This document shows, piece by piece, positions 10,850 to 22,850 of a stretch of DNA of 64,000 bases (position 1 is the first letter of the stretch; each line of letters opens with the position of its first letter). The stretch is from Tetraselmis striata (Eukaryota > Chlorophyta > Chlorodendrophyceae > Chlorodendrales > Chlorodendraceae): contig VCJN01001942.1 of the NCBI GenBank assembly GCA_006384855.1, forward strand, positions 310,001 to 374,000, written 5' to 3'. The notes beneath the pieces were generated by a model, which did not search any database, was not told the origin of the DNA, and worked only from the letters and a program-made list of their open reading frames with translations. A program made the translations under genes and the position numbers.

Positions 10850-11040
10850 TGCGTTTAACGCGGCGAAAAGTGGAAGATGGAAAGCTCATTTGTTATGGCT
10901 GCTTTTATGTCTACTCGTGCTGCACCTAAAAAAGGCGCAACGACAGGTGCCTAGTTCCCGTACCACTGAGCAGCACTTGTAGCCGAAGAGCGGTTAGGGA
11001 AAGGGAGGAAACCCCATAAACTAGTTTAGATCATTTCCGT
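10850..11040 (-). repeat. Right (5') direct repeat of the recombinase element
   Basis: Partner of 7899-8096. It lies just upstream of the gag-like start. The 110 bp between the repeat and the gag ATG is also conserved in the 28-kb copy. Confidence 0.85.
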
Positions 11041-11294
11041 ATTTCGATCGCTGCCTAATCGGCCGTCGTAGAGTTTCACAAGGGTTCCACTGTTGCCAAT
11101 CATATCCCGGGGGCGGGAGAACTTGATATGAATCTTACCATCCTACGAGGTTATTCTGTGTGTCAGTCTGTGAGTCTGTCTGTATATCGCCGAGTTTCGG
11201 AACGGTTTCGAATAGAGTATTAGACATATCGAACATGTATCCGTTATAGATTCCGTCATAGTTCCGCGCAAGCCAAAATAGCCGTCGCGCTTAC

Positions 11295-13457
11295 ATGTAC
11301 CGTACCTTCAACGCCGACGATGGATTTTTGCTGGTGGGCCTCTTGGAGCACGTTTGGCCGCCTCTTCACGCTTTCCGCACGTCCATGAAGGCGTCCTTGG
11401 GGCTTGAGGTGCGCTTCGACAAGATGCATGCGTACATCGCAGACATGGAGGCTGCGCGGCGTGAGCGAGGCTCCGGCCGACATCGAGTGGCCCGAGCTAT
11501 ATGGCCATCACGATATCACGGTCCACAACGTGCCGCTCGGATCGCCAGAGTATGTGCAGGCGTACATGCGCGGCAAGTATGGCGGAGGAGCTACGAGAGG
11601 AGGTTAACGCTAGCATGAGCAAGCTCCTATCTACCAAGCCCAGCCGTCGGTACACCCACGCCCTGCATCACCACGCATGGGCCATGCTCAAGCATTTCAT
11701 GCAACACATGGCGGGGTATTGGCTCCGCAGTTGCCTTCCGTCCGATGTGGAGGCCTTTGCTGAGGCGGTGGATGCCACCGTCCTTGCGGCGGTCGAACGG
11801 GTGCTAGGGGTCTATTGATCCCTCCACGTACGGCACCGACGCCAATCCGGTGGTCACCAATTTTCTTGTGGAGCTCTTGCACGACCCCAACCCCATGGCA
11901 GCGGAGGTGGCTACCTTGAGAGAGGATGAAGTGGCCAAGGCGCGCAGCAGGCTTCACCTCGCCACTCGGTTGAAGGGCGTTGGCATCCGCCGCATGGCTA
12001 CCGTTCGTGATGCCGCCTTTATCGGCTGCATGAATGCCAGCATCCTCCCAAGGTTCCTGACTAGGAACTCCGGCATCAACACCCCCACCGCTCGCTTTTT
12101 TGACCCACAGCTCGGGTCCGTACTTGGCCGAGGCAGCGTCAACGCAACTTCTTCCGCCCGCCGGTATGACCACTTCCTAAACGATGCTCATGGGTCGGAT
12201 AGCTACGCCGCGGAGATGCGCGAGGCGTTGGGCCGCCTCCAAGCGGCTACTGTTGGCCATCTCGGCGACGCAGATGCGCGCGTGATGGAGCGGGAAGTGG
12301 AGGCTGCGTCGGGCTCGCAAAAGGAGCTGGCGGCATTTCTACACCGGGCCAACAACTCTTGGCTTCGAAATGAGGTGTGCGCTTTCCCTGTCACATGTAG
12401 GGAACGGATCTTGTTAAACCAGCTCGACGCGGCGTCGGGCATGTGGACAGTGGCCATCCCCACCGCGCGGATAGCCATGACTCCGCATGAGCTGCGGGAG
12501 GTCGTTGCTAGGTACTTCTTCCTGCCTAGCCCGTGCTTGGCCCCGGTGGTTGGGAGCAAGATCAATCTGCCCTCGACGGAGCACAACCCCGTCACTGTTA
12601 ACCTATACGGCGACGCGCTCATGAACCTCTCGGCGCCTGGAGACGCTCACTGGCGTGTAAAGCACGACGCTATCGCAGATGCCTTCCGCAATCACTGTGT
12701 TCACGACCTAGGTATCGCGGTACGGCGGGAGGTGGATGACTTGTTCCAGCAGGCAGTGCCTCTCGGCAACACCGTACCCATGGATGAACTCAAGGACCTA
12801 GTGCCGGACGCAGAGCCCTCCCTTCCGGCGTTCAACGTCGTGACCGGGAGCTATGATCCCCGGAGCTTGAAGTCCACGCTGCTGGAGTTCAAGACTATAT
12901 ATGCGGTACTTGGTCAAGTACATTGCTGCAGTGCCCCGGGCCACGGCCGTGGATCGGTTTGAGCGCTCCCTGTTGGGCGACATACAACGGGCTTGGCAGC
13001 GCGGGATGCGGCGTGGCACAATACGGAGCCCGGACTGAAGGGTCCTCTTCGAGACATCCTGGATATGTCGGAGTACACGGGCATGGTCTTCGGCACAATG
13101 CATGGGTGAGGCGAGCAAGGGGGTGCGCCGCAATAATGTGCCCGGTATCGCATGCTTGGCTGCGGATCGGGGTGCCCTCTCATCACGGGCACTCGGCTCA
13201 CCAGGAGGCCTTGCTCGCAAGAGATTTCCTCGGGAACCTGAGCTTGGTGGCCGCTCGAGAGCGCGCTCGCTGCCTCATCATCAGACGGCGCAGGTTCGTC
13301 TGCCATCCCGTTGCTGAAGCTGCACAGCACCTCCGAGGATCACCCACACACACACGTGCACGCGTGGCCCGTACTCTGAACCGTGTTCGCATCACTCATC
13401 CATCCCGCCTTATGCGGGATGCGGGCCGCTTTTAGGCGGCTTGCTGTGTTGATTTTT
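11295..13457 (+). pseudogene. 5'-truncated LINE-type retrotransposon (RT thumb and C-terminal region)
   Basis: The sequence begins within a reverse-transcriptase-like palm/thumb region. DITVHNVPLGSPEYVQAYM corresponds to the G-x-PIGS-x-x-FV block, and FMQHMAGYWLRSCLPS to the thumb. The frame at 11850-12962 (370 codons) carries GVGIRRMATVRDAAFIGCM, a Trp-x5-PTARIAMTPHELREVVARYF block, KHDAIADAFRNHC and a PD-x5-PAFNV then LLEFKTIY block, as in the C-terminal part of protist LINEs. After a shift near 12905, VKYIAAVPRATAVDRFE and an Arg-rich end (about 13200-13320) complete it. The upstream half is absent, as in normal LINE 5' truncation. The 41 bp at its end (13415-13455) recur inverted at 18044-18084. 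Confidence 0.6.
13415..13455 (+). repeat. 41-bp LINE tail, inverted copy at 18044-18084
   Basis: The block from CGGGATGCGGGCCGC to GCTGTGTTGATTT is identical to the reverse complement of 18044-18084. Confidence 0.9.
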
Positions 13458-16400
13458 TAGTGCTACAGTTAGTACACCCCTGCACATAAGTTTGGGGTCC
13501 CTTTTCGGCAGTCTCAAGACTTCAGAAGTCTAGGGTACCTGAACGTAGGGTACATGAGTTGAAACCCTGGAATCTCAGAGGGTTTTATAAAATCTGCGTG
13601 ACGAGTGGCTCAAACCGAAGCTTAAAGACCCTTGACTAGGGTGTCACGCTGCACTTGGTGCGTGGATGGGCGTCGCCTGCAACTGCACAAAAACCAGGGT
13701 CGGTATCACGCACACGCCGACGCGCGTGCATAGGCAACCAAACGGCGGGATGGCCATGAACGCGTGAGGAAACACATTGGCGAGGGGCTCGGGTGCATTT
13801 GGTTGGGGTGCAGCCGTGTGGGCGGCGGCTAGTACATGTCGCGTTGCGATACTGACATGGCATCAGTGTCGGCCACGCTCAGCAACACCACCTTGGCTTT
13901 AAAACGCTATAACTTCTCAGGGTTTGCTCAAAAAATGTTTTAAAAATACCACGCAATTGCTCGTTCAAATCTGCGTCGAAACCAATCTTTCAAAATCAAA
14001 AATTCGATTGGGGGCCCCGGAAAAATTCCCCAAAGATGATCATCCAAGTTGCCCCTAACTGCCTCATGTGCCCACCCATGTCGGGCGCGTGGCTTTGCGC
14101 CAAGTGCGTGTCTAAGCCCCATACTCGGCTGTGCGAGAGCGTTATGTGTATGGATGACCACGGACCACCAACACTTGGCATGTGCCGCCTCCTAGCGATA
14201 CACACATCTACCAGCCAAAATGCCATTTTCCACAACATTTTTCAAGGAATTTCATGTTAATTAAAGTCCACGCCCCTACCGCGCCACCCCGCCCACGAAA
14301 CGGTGCAACTGGCATTTCACCACGCGCCCCCATAGTAGAGCATCGCCCTACGCCAAGGGGCGCATCGAGCGCCTCTCCTACGTGCGTTCGCCACAGAAAC
14401 AACAGTATTTTCACCCCAAAATTGCTCCCCACAGTGGCCAACTTGTCGTTGGGGTGCCGCGTCGTGCCTATAGCGACATGCTTTCAGTGGCCTAGACGCA
14501 CGGTGTGTGCAACTTGTGCCAAGGGGCGTATTCGCCGAGTTTGGTGCGACGAGTGCCGCTTTTTCCATAGGTTTGGACGGTTGGCGCAACCCACAATTTT
14601 CCGGCGCCAACGCATCATACACTGATTTCGCGGTTTTTTAAGGGCGCCCACAAATGGTCGTGTTCTCGCGCGGGTGCGGTATAAAGCGCACAATAAGCGT
14701 TCGCCCGAACTATTCCCACTGTAGTTAGCATGCATGCACATGCAGCCGGCGTTATCCTCGCCCATGCATGCGCTTTGCGATCGAAAATGCAAAACCCGGA
14801 CTTATGTGGAGAGGTGTAGTAGATGGATTGTTACTGTTCTTTTTGTAATTCACACCTGTACCGGTATGGGTACCGGTCGGCCGGCCGCGCGGCCGCCCGG
14901 CCGCCGCCGGTCGGCCCGGTCGTCGCCGTTCGTCAGATCTACGGGGCGGGCATGGCGCGAAGCGCCGAGCCCGCCGCGTGGACCGGACTCGGACGCCGGA
15001 CGCAGTCGTTAGTCCGTCGCCGGACGCCGGACGACCGTCGACCGTCCGCCTCACCGCGCGTCCGTCGACGGACGCCGGGCCCCGGGTCGGCGGGTCGGCG
15101 GACGCGGGGCTGTACTCCTACTACGAGTGATCCTTGCGGCGTGATCCTGGATTCCACACTCCTGCAACGGGTCTACGCGGGTACTTGTATCGTATCAGAT
15201 AAGGATTATCTTGCGCTGACATTCTGACCACAGTACACAAGGATGAGGATCCCAGACATAGCGATCCTGCTCGTGTCAATGTCGTCAGGGCCGGGTGCCA
15301 GTCGCTATAAATTGCAACAACTGTAAGTGATTGGTCGCTAAGTACTGTACCAGGGTTAACATTACCCCTGATTATAGGTGATCGCTTCCCGGTATTATTT
15401 GTTGGGGGGGGGGGGGGGGGGGGGTAGTAATTAATAGTAAAAAACCATTAATTCCAGTAATAAGGTATTTCACCGGCGGTAAGTAATGATTCCATGGAGC
15501 ACCGGGGCGGGCGCGCCCGCGCGCCCCCGCCGGTCCGGGCAGCAGTGGGCCCGGCGGGCGGAACTGGCGCGCATATGTTGTTGGTGACGGCGTGTTTCAT
15601 CCAACGTTAGCGCCGACGCAGTGTCCGAGACAGCTGCACAACGCTCTGTGAACTCGCAAGCAGTCGCGAAACGACTAGAGCCGCACGATGAGCCCACTCA
15701 TGCGTCGTAGCGAACCGCGTATCGGCGGACTCGCGCCCATTCGGTGGGCGGGCGGCGGGCGCCCGTTCTCATGTAATATGAGCTTACAAGGTAGGTTGCG
15801 CACCGCCCGTCTGCTCCTTGTCTGGCCGCCGAGGGCCTTTAACAAGCTTCGGTCCGCCTACTGTTCCCATCAATTCAAGCATCTCTCAAGAATGAGAATG
15901 TTGTCAAGTTGCTGTATTGCTATGTCAACTTGCGCCTGCTTGAAAATTATGATAAGGATGTGCTAGATATGGTAGAGGATGCACTAGTAGATGCCATGGA
16001 GGCTGCAGATAGGGATGCTGCGCAGGGTAGGCAGCTAGCAGCCCCCACCACCGCGCCCCCAGTTGATGTTGGGGGTGTTATGACTCTAGAGTGATGTGGG
16101 GGAGCAATGTAAGGAGCATTATTTAGCTTTGGCCATGTCAAGGACGGAACTGCCCCTCTGTAAAAGAGGTTGAGCATGATGCCCCTCGGGCAATAGGGCT
16201 TGAAAAGGTTATCTGCAGGGCTATCTACTGCATGTCGTACGGCCTAATTTGACCACAAGCAAGGCGGTTATGTTCCAGCCGGTCACAGGTGGGTGGGTCG
16301 TGCATCGCCAAACATATCGGTTCGCAGGGTTTGGCCACACTTGTATACCGCCACCACAGCAACACATGGGCGCTCCCGCCCTGTCCCACTCGCCTCGCTG

Positions 16401-16610
16401 GGCAACCGTGAGCGTCACCCCCGTCAACGCAAACTGTTAACTATAGCCCATCAGCCTTGCCCACGCTCGGGACGTCTAGGCTGTGGCGCGGAGAGAGGGT
16501 CGGGGGACGAGCGTCGCTAGGCATCGGCAGTCGGCGGGCAGTTGATGTCCAGCTGTGGAGCACGAGGTGCGACTGCCGCCGCGCCACGACGTCTGGTCGC
16601 CTTGGGTTTC
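13458..16610. other. About 3.1 kb without a supportable gene; GC-rich block and poly-G tract
   Basis: Plus-strand ORFs at 14036-14260 and 14182-14625 are Cys-rich (LCAKCVSKPHTRLC; VCATCAKGRIRRVWCDEC) and could be zinc-finger debris, but have no start or partner exons. A very GC-rich patch with GGCCGG and GGACGCCG words spans about 14876-15115. A poly-G run lies at about 15404-15424. The remainder shows no recognisable content. Confidence 0.35.
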
Positions 16611-16959
16611 TGTTAGGGTTACCACCATAACCCTACCTGCATACCTATATCCGCACACCTATACAGTCATACTCGCACCACTCACTTCCTTATACTAACG
16701 CAACCACTACATGCAACTAAGCTGCTGATCCGCCCACACACATATGCCGCGTGCTTGCCACACGTCATGCCCTCGTCAGCCGTGATGACTCCCTGATGAC
16801 TCCAAGCCTAGATTGCATATCCAAGCCTAATGCCTGCATGCGAACGGCTGCCAAGCCGATAGTTGTATAAAGCCGTGTACACCTCGGTACATTGTAACAA
16901 GATCCTTTGCTGCAAACCTTTTCCTTGTCTATGCTAAAGTCTCTCACCTAAAGCTTACA
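16611..16959 (+). repeat. 5' LTR of a Ty3/gypsy element
   Basis: Starts TGTTAGGG and ends CTTACA. A TATA-box-like TTGTATAAAGCC sits at about 16865. The part from 16656 to 16959 (304 bp) is repeated at 21041-21344 with only two differences that I counted. The first 45 bp have no counterpart at the other end. The following TGGTTTCGCTGAGC at 16960 is in the position of a primer-binding site, but I could not match it to a tRNA. Confidence 0.7.
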
Positions 16960-18043
16960 TTGGTTTCGCTGAGCTCTGGTTAAGATCCCCCGCTGCGTTT
17001 CCACTGCGCATGCCCGTCCCCCGCCGCGCCTGCCACTGCTGCCGGTCACCCCCCCTCCCCGCACCTGCCATCGTGAACGACCAGCCTATCACTGCCGCCG
17101 CCGCCGCCGCCGCTAACAAACGAAATACAGTTCGACACCGCCCGGTGGCCCGTGTAATCCGGGCCGAGCTGGCCAAACCCACGACCCGCGCCCTAGCCAC
17201 GGACATCATCCACGCATCGCCAGTGAACGTCACTTCGCCCCCCCCCCCCCCCCCCCCGGCCGCACGCTCCCCCACGCCGCCACGCATCCCACTGCCACTA
17301 ACCCTCAGCACTGACCGAATATGACGGCATATGCGATGGATGTCGCCGAACGGGCGACTCCGTCAACAAATGCTCGTCGACGAGCAAGGCACAACAGTGG
17401 CACCAGACATTGGCTGCCAGAAGGCAGCTAAGGGAATTACCTAGCTGAACTCGCACCGCCTTCCCGGTTAACGACGGTTTTGGGCCAGCCTAGATTTGAT
17501 TTCGAATTGAAAACCAATCGATAATCTGTCTGACTGGCCGTATTGTTCCCCATTCCCGAGACTATGCCTGTTAGCTTGCCCCCAGTGAACGAGCTAACTC
17601 CTGAGAGCGCGGCCGAGCCCTGCGTGCCGGTGTCTGCGCATGACGGGGCCTCCTCTTCAGGCCCGTTGCCTGTCGAGTCGACACACTCGTTGCCCTCGCA
17701 CGAGCTGTGCCGGTTCCTGCTAGCATCTGCCTGCTTTGCCATCCCAGCTGACACAGCTGCTGCCACATGTTATCCGCAATAGCGAAACATGCTGCTACCC
17801 GAACATATTGCCGACCCCCCTCCCCCGGCCCGGCACTGACAAAACCCAAACCTGCCTGGACAACTGCCTGCCACCACTGCTTCAGTCATCGTGACGACCC
17901 CACTTGCATCCGCCTATACCCGTAGTTATTACTAATTAACGACTGGCGACTGACCTAACGACTACTGGTGTGAATTACAAAAAGGGCACTGACCGAACGA
18001 CTACTGGTGTGAATTACAAAAAGGGCAGTTCCCCAGAATTAGG

Positions 18044-18084
18044 AAATCAACACAGCAAGCCGCCTAAAAGCGGCCCGCATCCCG
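18044..18084 (-). repeat. Inverted copy of the 41-bp LINE tail
   Basis: Exact reverse complement of 13415-13455. It is bordered on both sides by CGACTACTGGT words of the local tandem repeat. Confidence 0.9.
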
Positions 18085-18580
18085 AACGACTACTGGTAGC
18101 GACTACAGTTCGCTTATCGTTAAATGTTTTTCTTCTGCGTTACCAGCACGGCCTATCCGAGTTTTTGTACGTGCGATAGTCAGTCTACTACATCGGATAT
18201 CGGCCATACTGTGTTTATTCACCTCCCGCATTACGCATTTGCGCCATGTATGATAAATAAGGAGTCGTGGTATGCTACTGTTCACGAGTTTTAGTATTGA
18301 CGAAATCACTGTTAAACATACATACCCAGCATAATTAAAATATACTGGGGATTACAGCCACATGCCTGTCACATGCCACACCCATGCCATCAGTATCTTC
18401 CCCCGCGCTACAAATACAGGTAAGGATTAGCGACTACTAACTGTAGCGAGTAGCGCCTAGCGAGTTGAGTTACCTCGGGAAGTCCTAGCGCCCCATCTAG
18501 TTCAAAACCGCCTCATCCCCTATTACCCTGAAGACGCATATTTCGGCCACATCGCCACATCTGCCACTGACAACCTGCCT

Positions 18581-20275
18581 ATGCCACCGACCAACTGGGT
18601 CGTCGATGCTTATCTTGCGGACAGCACTGTCGATACGCAGGCGACCACCGCGCACAGCCACAGTATGCGGTCTGAACACGTCAAGGCTCTTGAGCTTGAG
18701 CCTGAAGGTAAGACACATGTGCCCAATAATATTGCCATCAGCCCCGCTTTGCAAATCGAAAAACGCTCTGGTAACGACCTATACGTCCGATAATGATTTA
18801 CTACTATCAGGCATACTAATTCACTACTGTCAGATACAGCTAAAACACACATTACCCGACCGTCCACACTGTTTTATAAAATGCTGTTAAACTCCGGCGG
18901 TGCGACACACTGTTTTGTAAATAACGCCTAGAGGTCCGCCTGCCCGCAAATATTCAATGATACTGGTATACCGGTACATGTACCGCGCCACTGGGAAATT
19001 ATCAAATTATCCCGTACAGCCCTACACGTTACTACTGTACGGATGCCCGCCGCGGCCGTATTACGCCTCTAGCGTCTGAGTACTGCACATTTCAGTTGCA
19101 CATTTATAGCAGAGGTTAGTTTGACCAACTTGCAGAATAATTTCAACGTGTTCTCGTGTGTCATTTATCATAATCACTACCTAGCCAATAGCTAAACTGC
19201 CGGCACCCAAATTACGCTTCCCGGCGGCCACACTGTCACCTATATCCGGCCGAACCCCGCTCTATTGATACACATGCCAACACCATTGATGCGATATACA
19301 TGCCCATACCATGGCTTTACAAGGATCCCTGTGATGTCTTCTCTTACGCCGTAATTCGTGAGTGCGACGCAACGGACGCACTGTTGCTCAATCAATTAAA
19401 TCGCGATTTTTCCGTTGTTTCCACCGAGTGATCTGCTCATTATGTACTATAACGAATTGAAATCTTTATACTTAAACATATAAACAAGCATGCCAGCCGT
19501 TAAAATTCCCTTCAAGCGATAGCGCCCCGGCTTCAACTTCGAAATACCATTGCTCTAAGATGCCCACCTACCGCCGGCAAAACACATTGCCACTCAGCAC
19601 CTGCCGAATCAGGAAAAAACACACAACGCAATTAAGCGCCCTTTTAGACACAGAATTTATTGGGTAATCGCCTCCGCACCTTATGCTGCACGTATCCCAT
19701 TTGTCCGAACATGCAATGATGGCATGCGCATTTGCATTGACTCCCGACAAATATATATAACCGCCGAATAAGATTCCCATTACCACACGCCACCATGCTC
19801 ACAGTAGATATGCTATCCGGCTATATTGTATATATTCTGCCCTCGACAGAGTTTTAGGCTAACACCATCCTGCAATCAAACATATACGGATGACCACACA
19901 GTATCGTTCAAAACTCAGTTCGCTCTTTTCGAATTCCAGGTCATGACATTTGAACCGTCCAATAGCCCATCGGCGATTCAACGCTTGATGCTGGGTAACG
20001 TTATTTTGCATCCGCATAACACCGCGTTTATTCCTGTCTGGTTTGACAACGTTTTGGTATTTGGTATCTCCCTCAACGAACACTACATACACCTGAAAAC
20101 CACACTTGTTTTGCTTGCCAAAACACATGCTGCTGCAACTGCCTTAACCAAGAAGAATAGTTGGGCCATTACATATCCAACGGGGCACGCGCCCTTCCAA
20201 ACATTGTGGCCATTCGCAATTGACCCCCGCACCACAATTAACGGTTTTTTTGGAATACGGCAGTTAATATCGTAA
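18581..20275 (+). pseudogene. Ty3/gypsy pol remnant: protease and reverse transcriptase with many stops
   Basis: One frame, without obvious frameshifts but with about ten TAA/TAG/TGA codons, shows the gypsy order of motifs. A protease-like LLNSGGATHCFVN lies at about 18884. The reverse transcriptase then shows DGMRICIDSR (R-M-C-x-DYR block, about 19710), FKTQFALFEFQVM (19910), NSPSAIQRLM and FDNVLVFG. The last two occupy the RT core, and the catalytic Y-x-D-D is here W-F-D-N (20039-20050). LNEHYIHLKTTL and ITYPTGH follow as in the connection region, then a WPF...FFGI block near 20230. A four-codon deletion sits just before LFEF. RNase H and integrase were not recognised downstream. Confidence 0.75.
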
Positions 20276-21040
20276 GGATGGAATGAATATACATACTATC
20301 GCATGACCACACCCCTTTCATTTTATTTGTGGCTTACCTTTTACGCACTTACAGAAAATATTTATGCTTATGCATACGCCTTAACCGCTGTCTTACTTTA
20401 GGAAACTGCAAAGGGACACTTCCGACGGCAGTGCGCCTATAATACCAAAGTTTCACGATATACCCACGCCAAGTACGGCACCTATGCCCAGTAAGAACTT
20501 TTTCGCATGAATACGGTCTGACAATATGACGCTGCTTTATACAAAATGTTTCTTAGATCACGCTCAGACCACACTATGCATACCACTCTCCGTCACCTGC
20601 CCGCCCAAGCCGCCGTCACTCACTAAAATACCTAGCAAACCACTGACCCCCGCCCATACCTGGAAGCCCGTGCTCGACATATTATATTGGAATAAAAAGC
20701 TCTTAGAATGAGGCCGATGCCCGGTCTCGTCGTCCGGATTTACGCCAATACTTAACAAAACACGACATTCAACTTCTTGACACAGACCTACCAACACGTT
20801 GCCCGATCTTCTCTCATATTTACCATGCACTATTTCCACCTTCAAGTTAATTAATCTCGAATTGATAATCGGCCAATTCGCCACAACTATACCACCGAAG
20901 CAAACTACGACTATTGTAACCGTATTCGCAATCACGTAATATAATTCCAGCAACGGATTATGCTAGATAGTATATATGCCTGCCCGCCTCGGACAAATCC
21001 TGTCTTGATTTGGTCATTCCGGAAGTACTGTACCCACGCG

Positions 21041-21344
21041 CACCTATACAGTCATACTCGCACCACTCACTTCCTTATCCTAACGCAACCACTACATGCA
21101 ACTAAGCTGCTGATCCGCCCACACACATATGCCGCGTGCTTGCCACACGTCATGCCCTCGTCAGCCGTGATGACTCCCTGATGACTCCAAGCCTAGATTG
21201 CATATCCAAGCCTAATGCCTGCATGCGAACGGCTGCCAAGCCGATAGTTGTATAAAGCCGTGTACACCTCGGTACATTGTAACAATATCCTTTGCTGCAA
21301 ACCTTTTCCTTGTCTATGCTAAAGTCTCTCACCTAAAGCTTACA
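21041..21344 (+). repeat. 3' LTR (5'-truncated) of the Ty3/gypsy element
   Basis: 304 bp matching 16656-16959 with two substitutions (A/C in TTATMCTAACG, G/T in ACAAKATCC). Confidence 0.85.
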
Positions 21345-21622
21345 CGTACGTATACTTGTACGATGTCAGTAGTCATATATGGTATACGAGTATACTACGA
21401 GTAAAATGATGCTATTCTTCAAAATGGACATGGAGGACTAGTTCAACTCCATTCAGACTTGGACCCCGACTCCAATCCTCAGATCCCTTCGGGAAGGTCT
21501 ACCGCCCAACTATAAGCTGCATACAGTGGAATTCCAAAACATAACGCCCCTCTACCCACACACTATCTTGGGCAGTGTCGTGCAAGTGTTGCCCAAATAC
21601 ATGCGCTCCAAGGATTCACACG
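21345..21622. other. Spacer between two LTR elements, no gene seen
   Basis: About 280 bp with no coding frame of note. Confidence 0.4.
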
Positions 21623-21913
21623 TGTTGACACTAGTGTTGGTACACAACTGCATATGTACAATGTAGCTAGAGACTATAATATGGCAATATGCCTTAGTAC
21701 TTTAACACATGACATCATGCATACATGTAGTCCGCACTAGCACTACGGCGCGCACGCATCAGGCACCGCTTCGCTCGCCTAGATGCGTGCGGCGCCCAGG
21801 CGGGCCTGGTCACTTCTATGTAACCAGCCACTCTCCGCGATTCACGCTCCCTCCCGCAGTCCCCGGCTCGCGCCGGGACCCGCGATGGCCGGTTGGTAGG
21901 GACGCTGCGCACA
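21623..21913 (+). repeat. Left LTR of the TRIM-like element
   Basis: TGTTGACAC...GCTGCGCACA. It differs from the right copy by substitutions and small indels. Confidence 0.65.
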
Positions 21914-22850
21914 GCAGATTATGGGCCCTTTGCTAGGGAGGATGGTCTGATGAAGACGCGGGAAGTCCGTATAGACGCGAGTCTGGACGTTAAACTGAGC
22001 TCACCGGCGGTGGGTAACCGGTTCTCAACACTCAAGCAACGACTGGAGGTCGGACTCGCGGTGCAAGGTCGCCTCAAGGTTCGCGCACCTTCAGAGAAAT
22101 AAGCGCACACCCGGAATCTGGCTACCATGACGCCATCGACCGCCATGTACGGGCTCGACAGCTACCAAGACGCCAGCGACCGCCCCGTATTGCAGTTCCC
22201 GCCCGAACTCGCAGTTTCTCGGCTCGGCCAATCGAGACTTCGGGCGATGCTCGTCGAGCAGTCGGAAAATCGCATATCTACTCTCGGACCCTGAACCATG
22301 CACGGACGGCAACATGGGCAGCAGAATGGGCGTCGGCTACTATGCATGTCACGCCAGCTACCGCGCCGCTGCGCGCTGCCATGTACACTGCTCTCGGTGG
22401 CTTTCCCGCTCGGCTCAACAAAGGGAAATAGTATACGAAGCTCGGCACACCGGCGCCGAAGAGAACGGGTCAGCCGCGACTTTAGTCCCCTCAACCGCCA
22501 GCGCTGTCAGACTCCCTAGAGTCCAAGCCTCGACCCACGCCGAGGGGCATGGCGGGCTGCCTATCTAGGCTAGCGACTAGCGCCGGCAACTCTTCTACTG
22601 ATTGAGCTCGGCACATCGGCCAAGAGCTAGGCGGGAGCTTGCACCATTTCTGGAGAAGCGTCACAGACTCGACGCAAGCCTGCTTCGTTCGACACCATCT
22701 AGCTATAGCCCACGCAGTTATACTTCCTTGAGGGCCAGCCCCGATCCATGCCGAGGTGAGAGCATGGCGGGCTGCCTCTATGCTAGGCTAGCAACTAGCG
22801 TCAGCAACCGGACCCCCTACCTGGAGCATCCCCTGGCGACATTGAGGGGG

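Larger units (their letters stand above)
7779..11040 (-). mobile_element. DIRS/Ngaro-type tyrosine-recombinase retroelement lacking reverse transcriptase
   Basis: Direct repeats of about 190 bp (7899-8096 and 10850-11040) enclose, in minus-strand order, a gag-like coding remnant (10733-9846) and a tyrosine recombinase (9499-8169). A second pair of about 26-bp direct repeats (ATTTCAAAGTTGAGTCT core) flanks the left 190-bp repeat at about 7779-7803 and 8090-8115. That arrangement resembles the split direct repeats (A1...B1-A2-B2) of Ngaro/PAT-type elements. No reverse transcriptase or RNase H is found between gag and recombinase, so an internal deletion is likely. A second copy of the 5' end is at 27867-28515. 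Confidence 0.65.
16611..21344 (+). mobile_element. Degenerate Ty3/gypsy LTR retrotransposon
   Basis: Two LTRs enclose about 4.1 kb. The interior has gag-like ORF scraps (17010-17324; 17543-17782, Pro/Ser/Thr-rich) and a pol remnant in one continuous frame. Internally it also holds a 38-bp tandem repeat (about 17961-18030) and an inverted 41-bp LINE tail (18044-18084), so other insertions are nested in it. No polypurine tract precedes the 3' LTR, and the first 45 bp of that LTR are missing, which suggests a deletion at that junction. The interior from about 18800 is noticeably AT-richer than its surroundings. Confidence 0.7.

Noticed and set aside
13610-14640. Zinc-finger gene from Cys-rich ORFs
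   Set aside because: The Cys pairs sit in different frames without splice sites or a start, and no known finger spacing is met.
16611-16645. Interstitial telomeric repeat (TTAGGG/CCCTAA words)
   Set aside because: Only single words are present, arranged as an inverted pair at the LTR start, with no tandem array.
18581-20275. Reassigned stop codons (TAA/TAG read as Gln) in the gypsy pol
   Set aside because: TGA also interrupts the frame, the catalytic YxDD is lost, and the two intact genes in the window use TGA (receptor kinase) and TAA (transposase) as normal stops.
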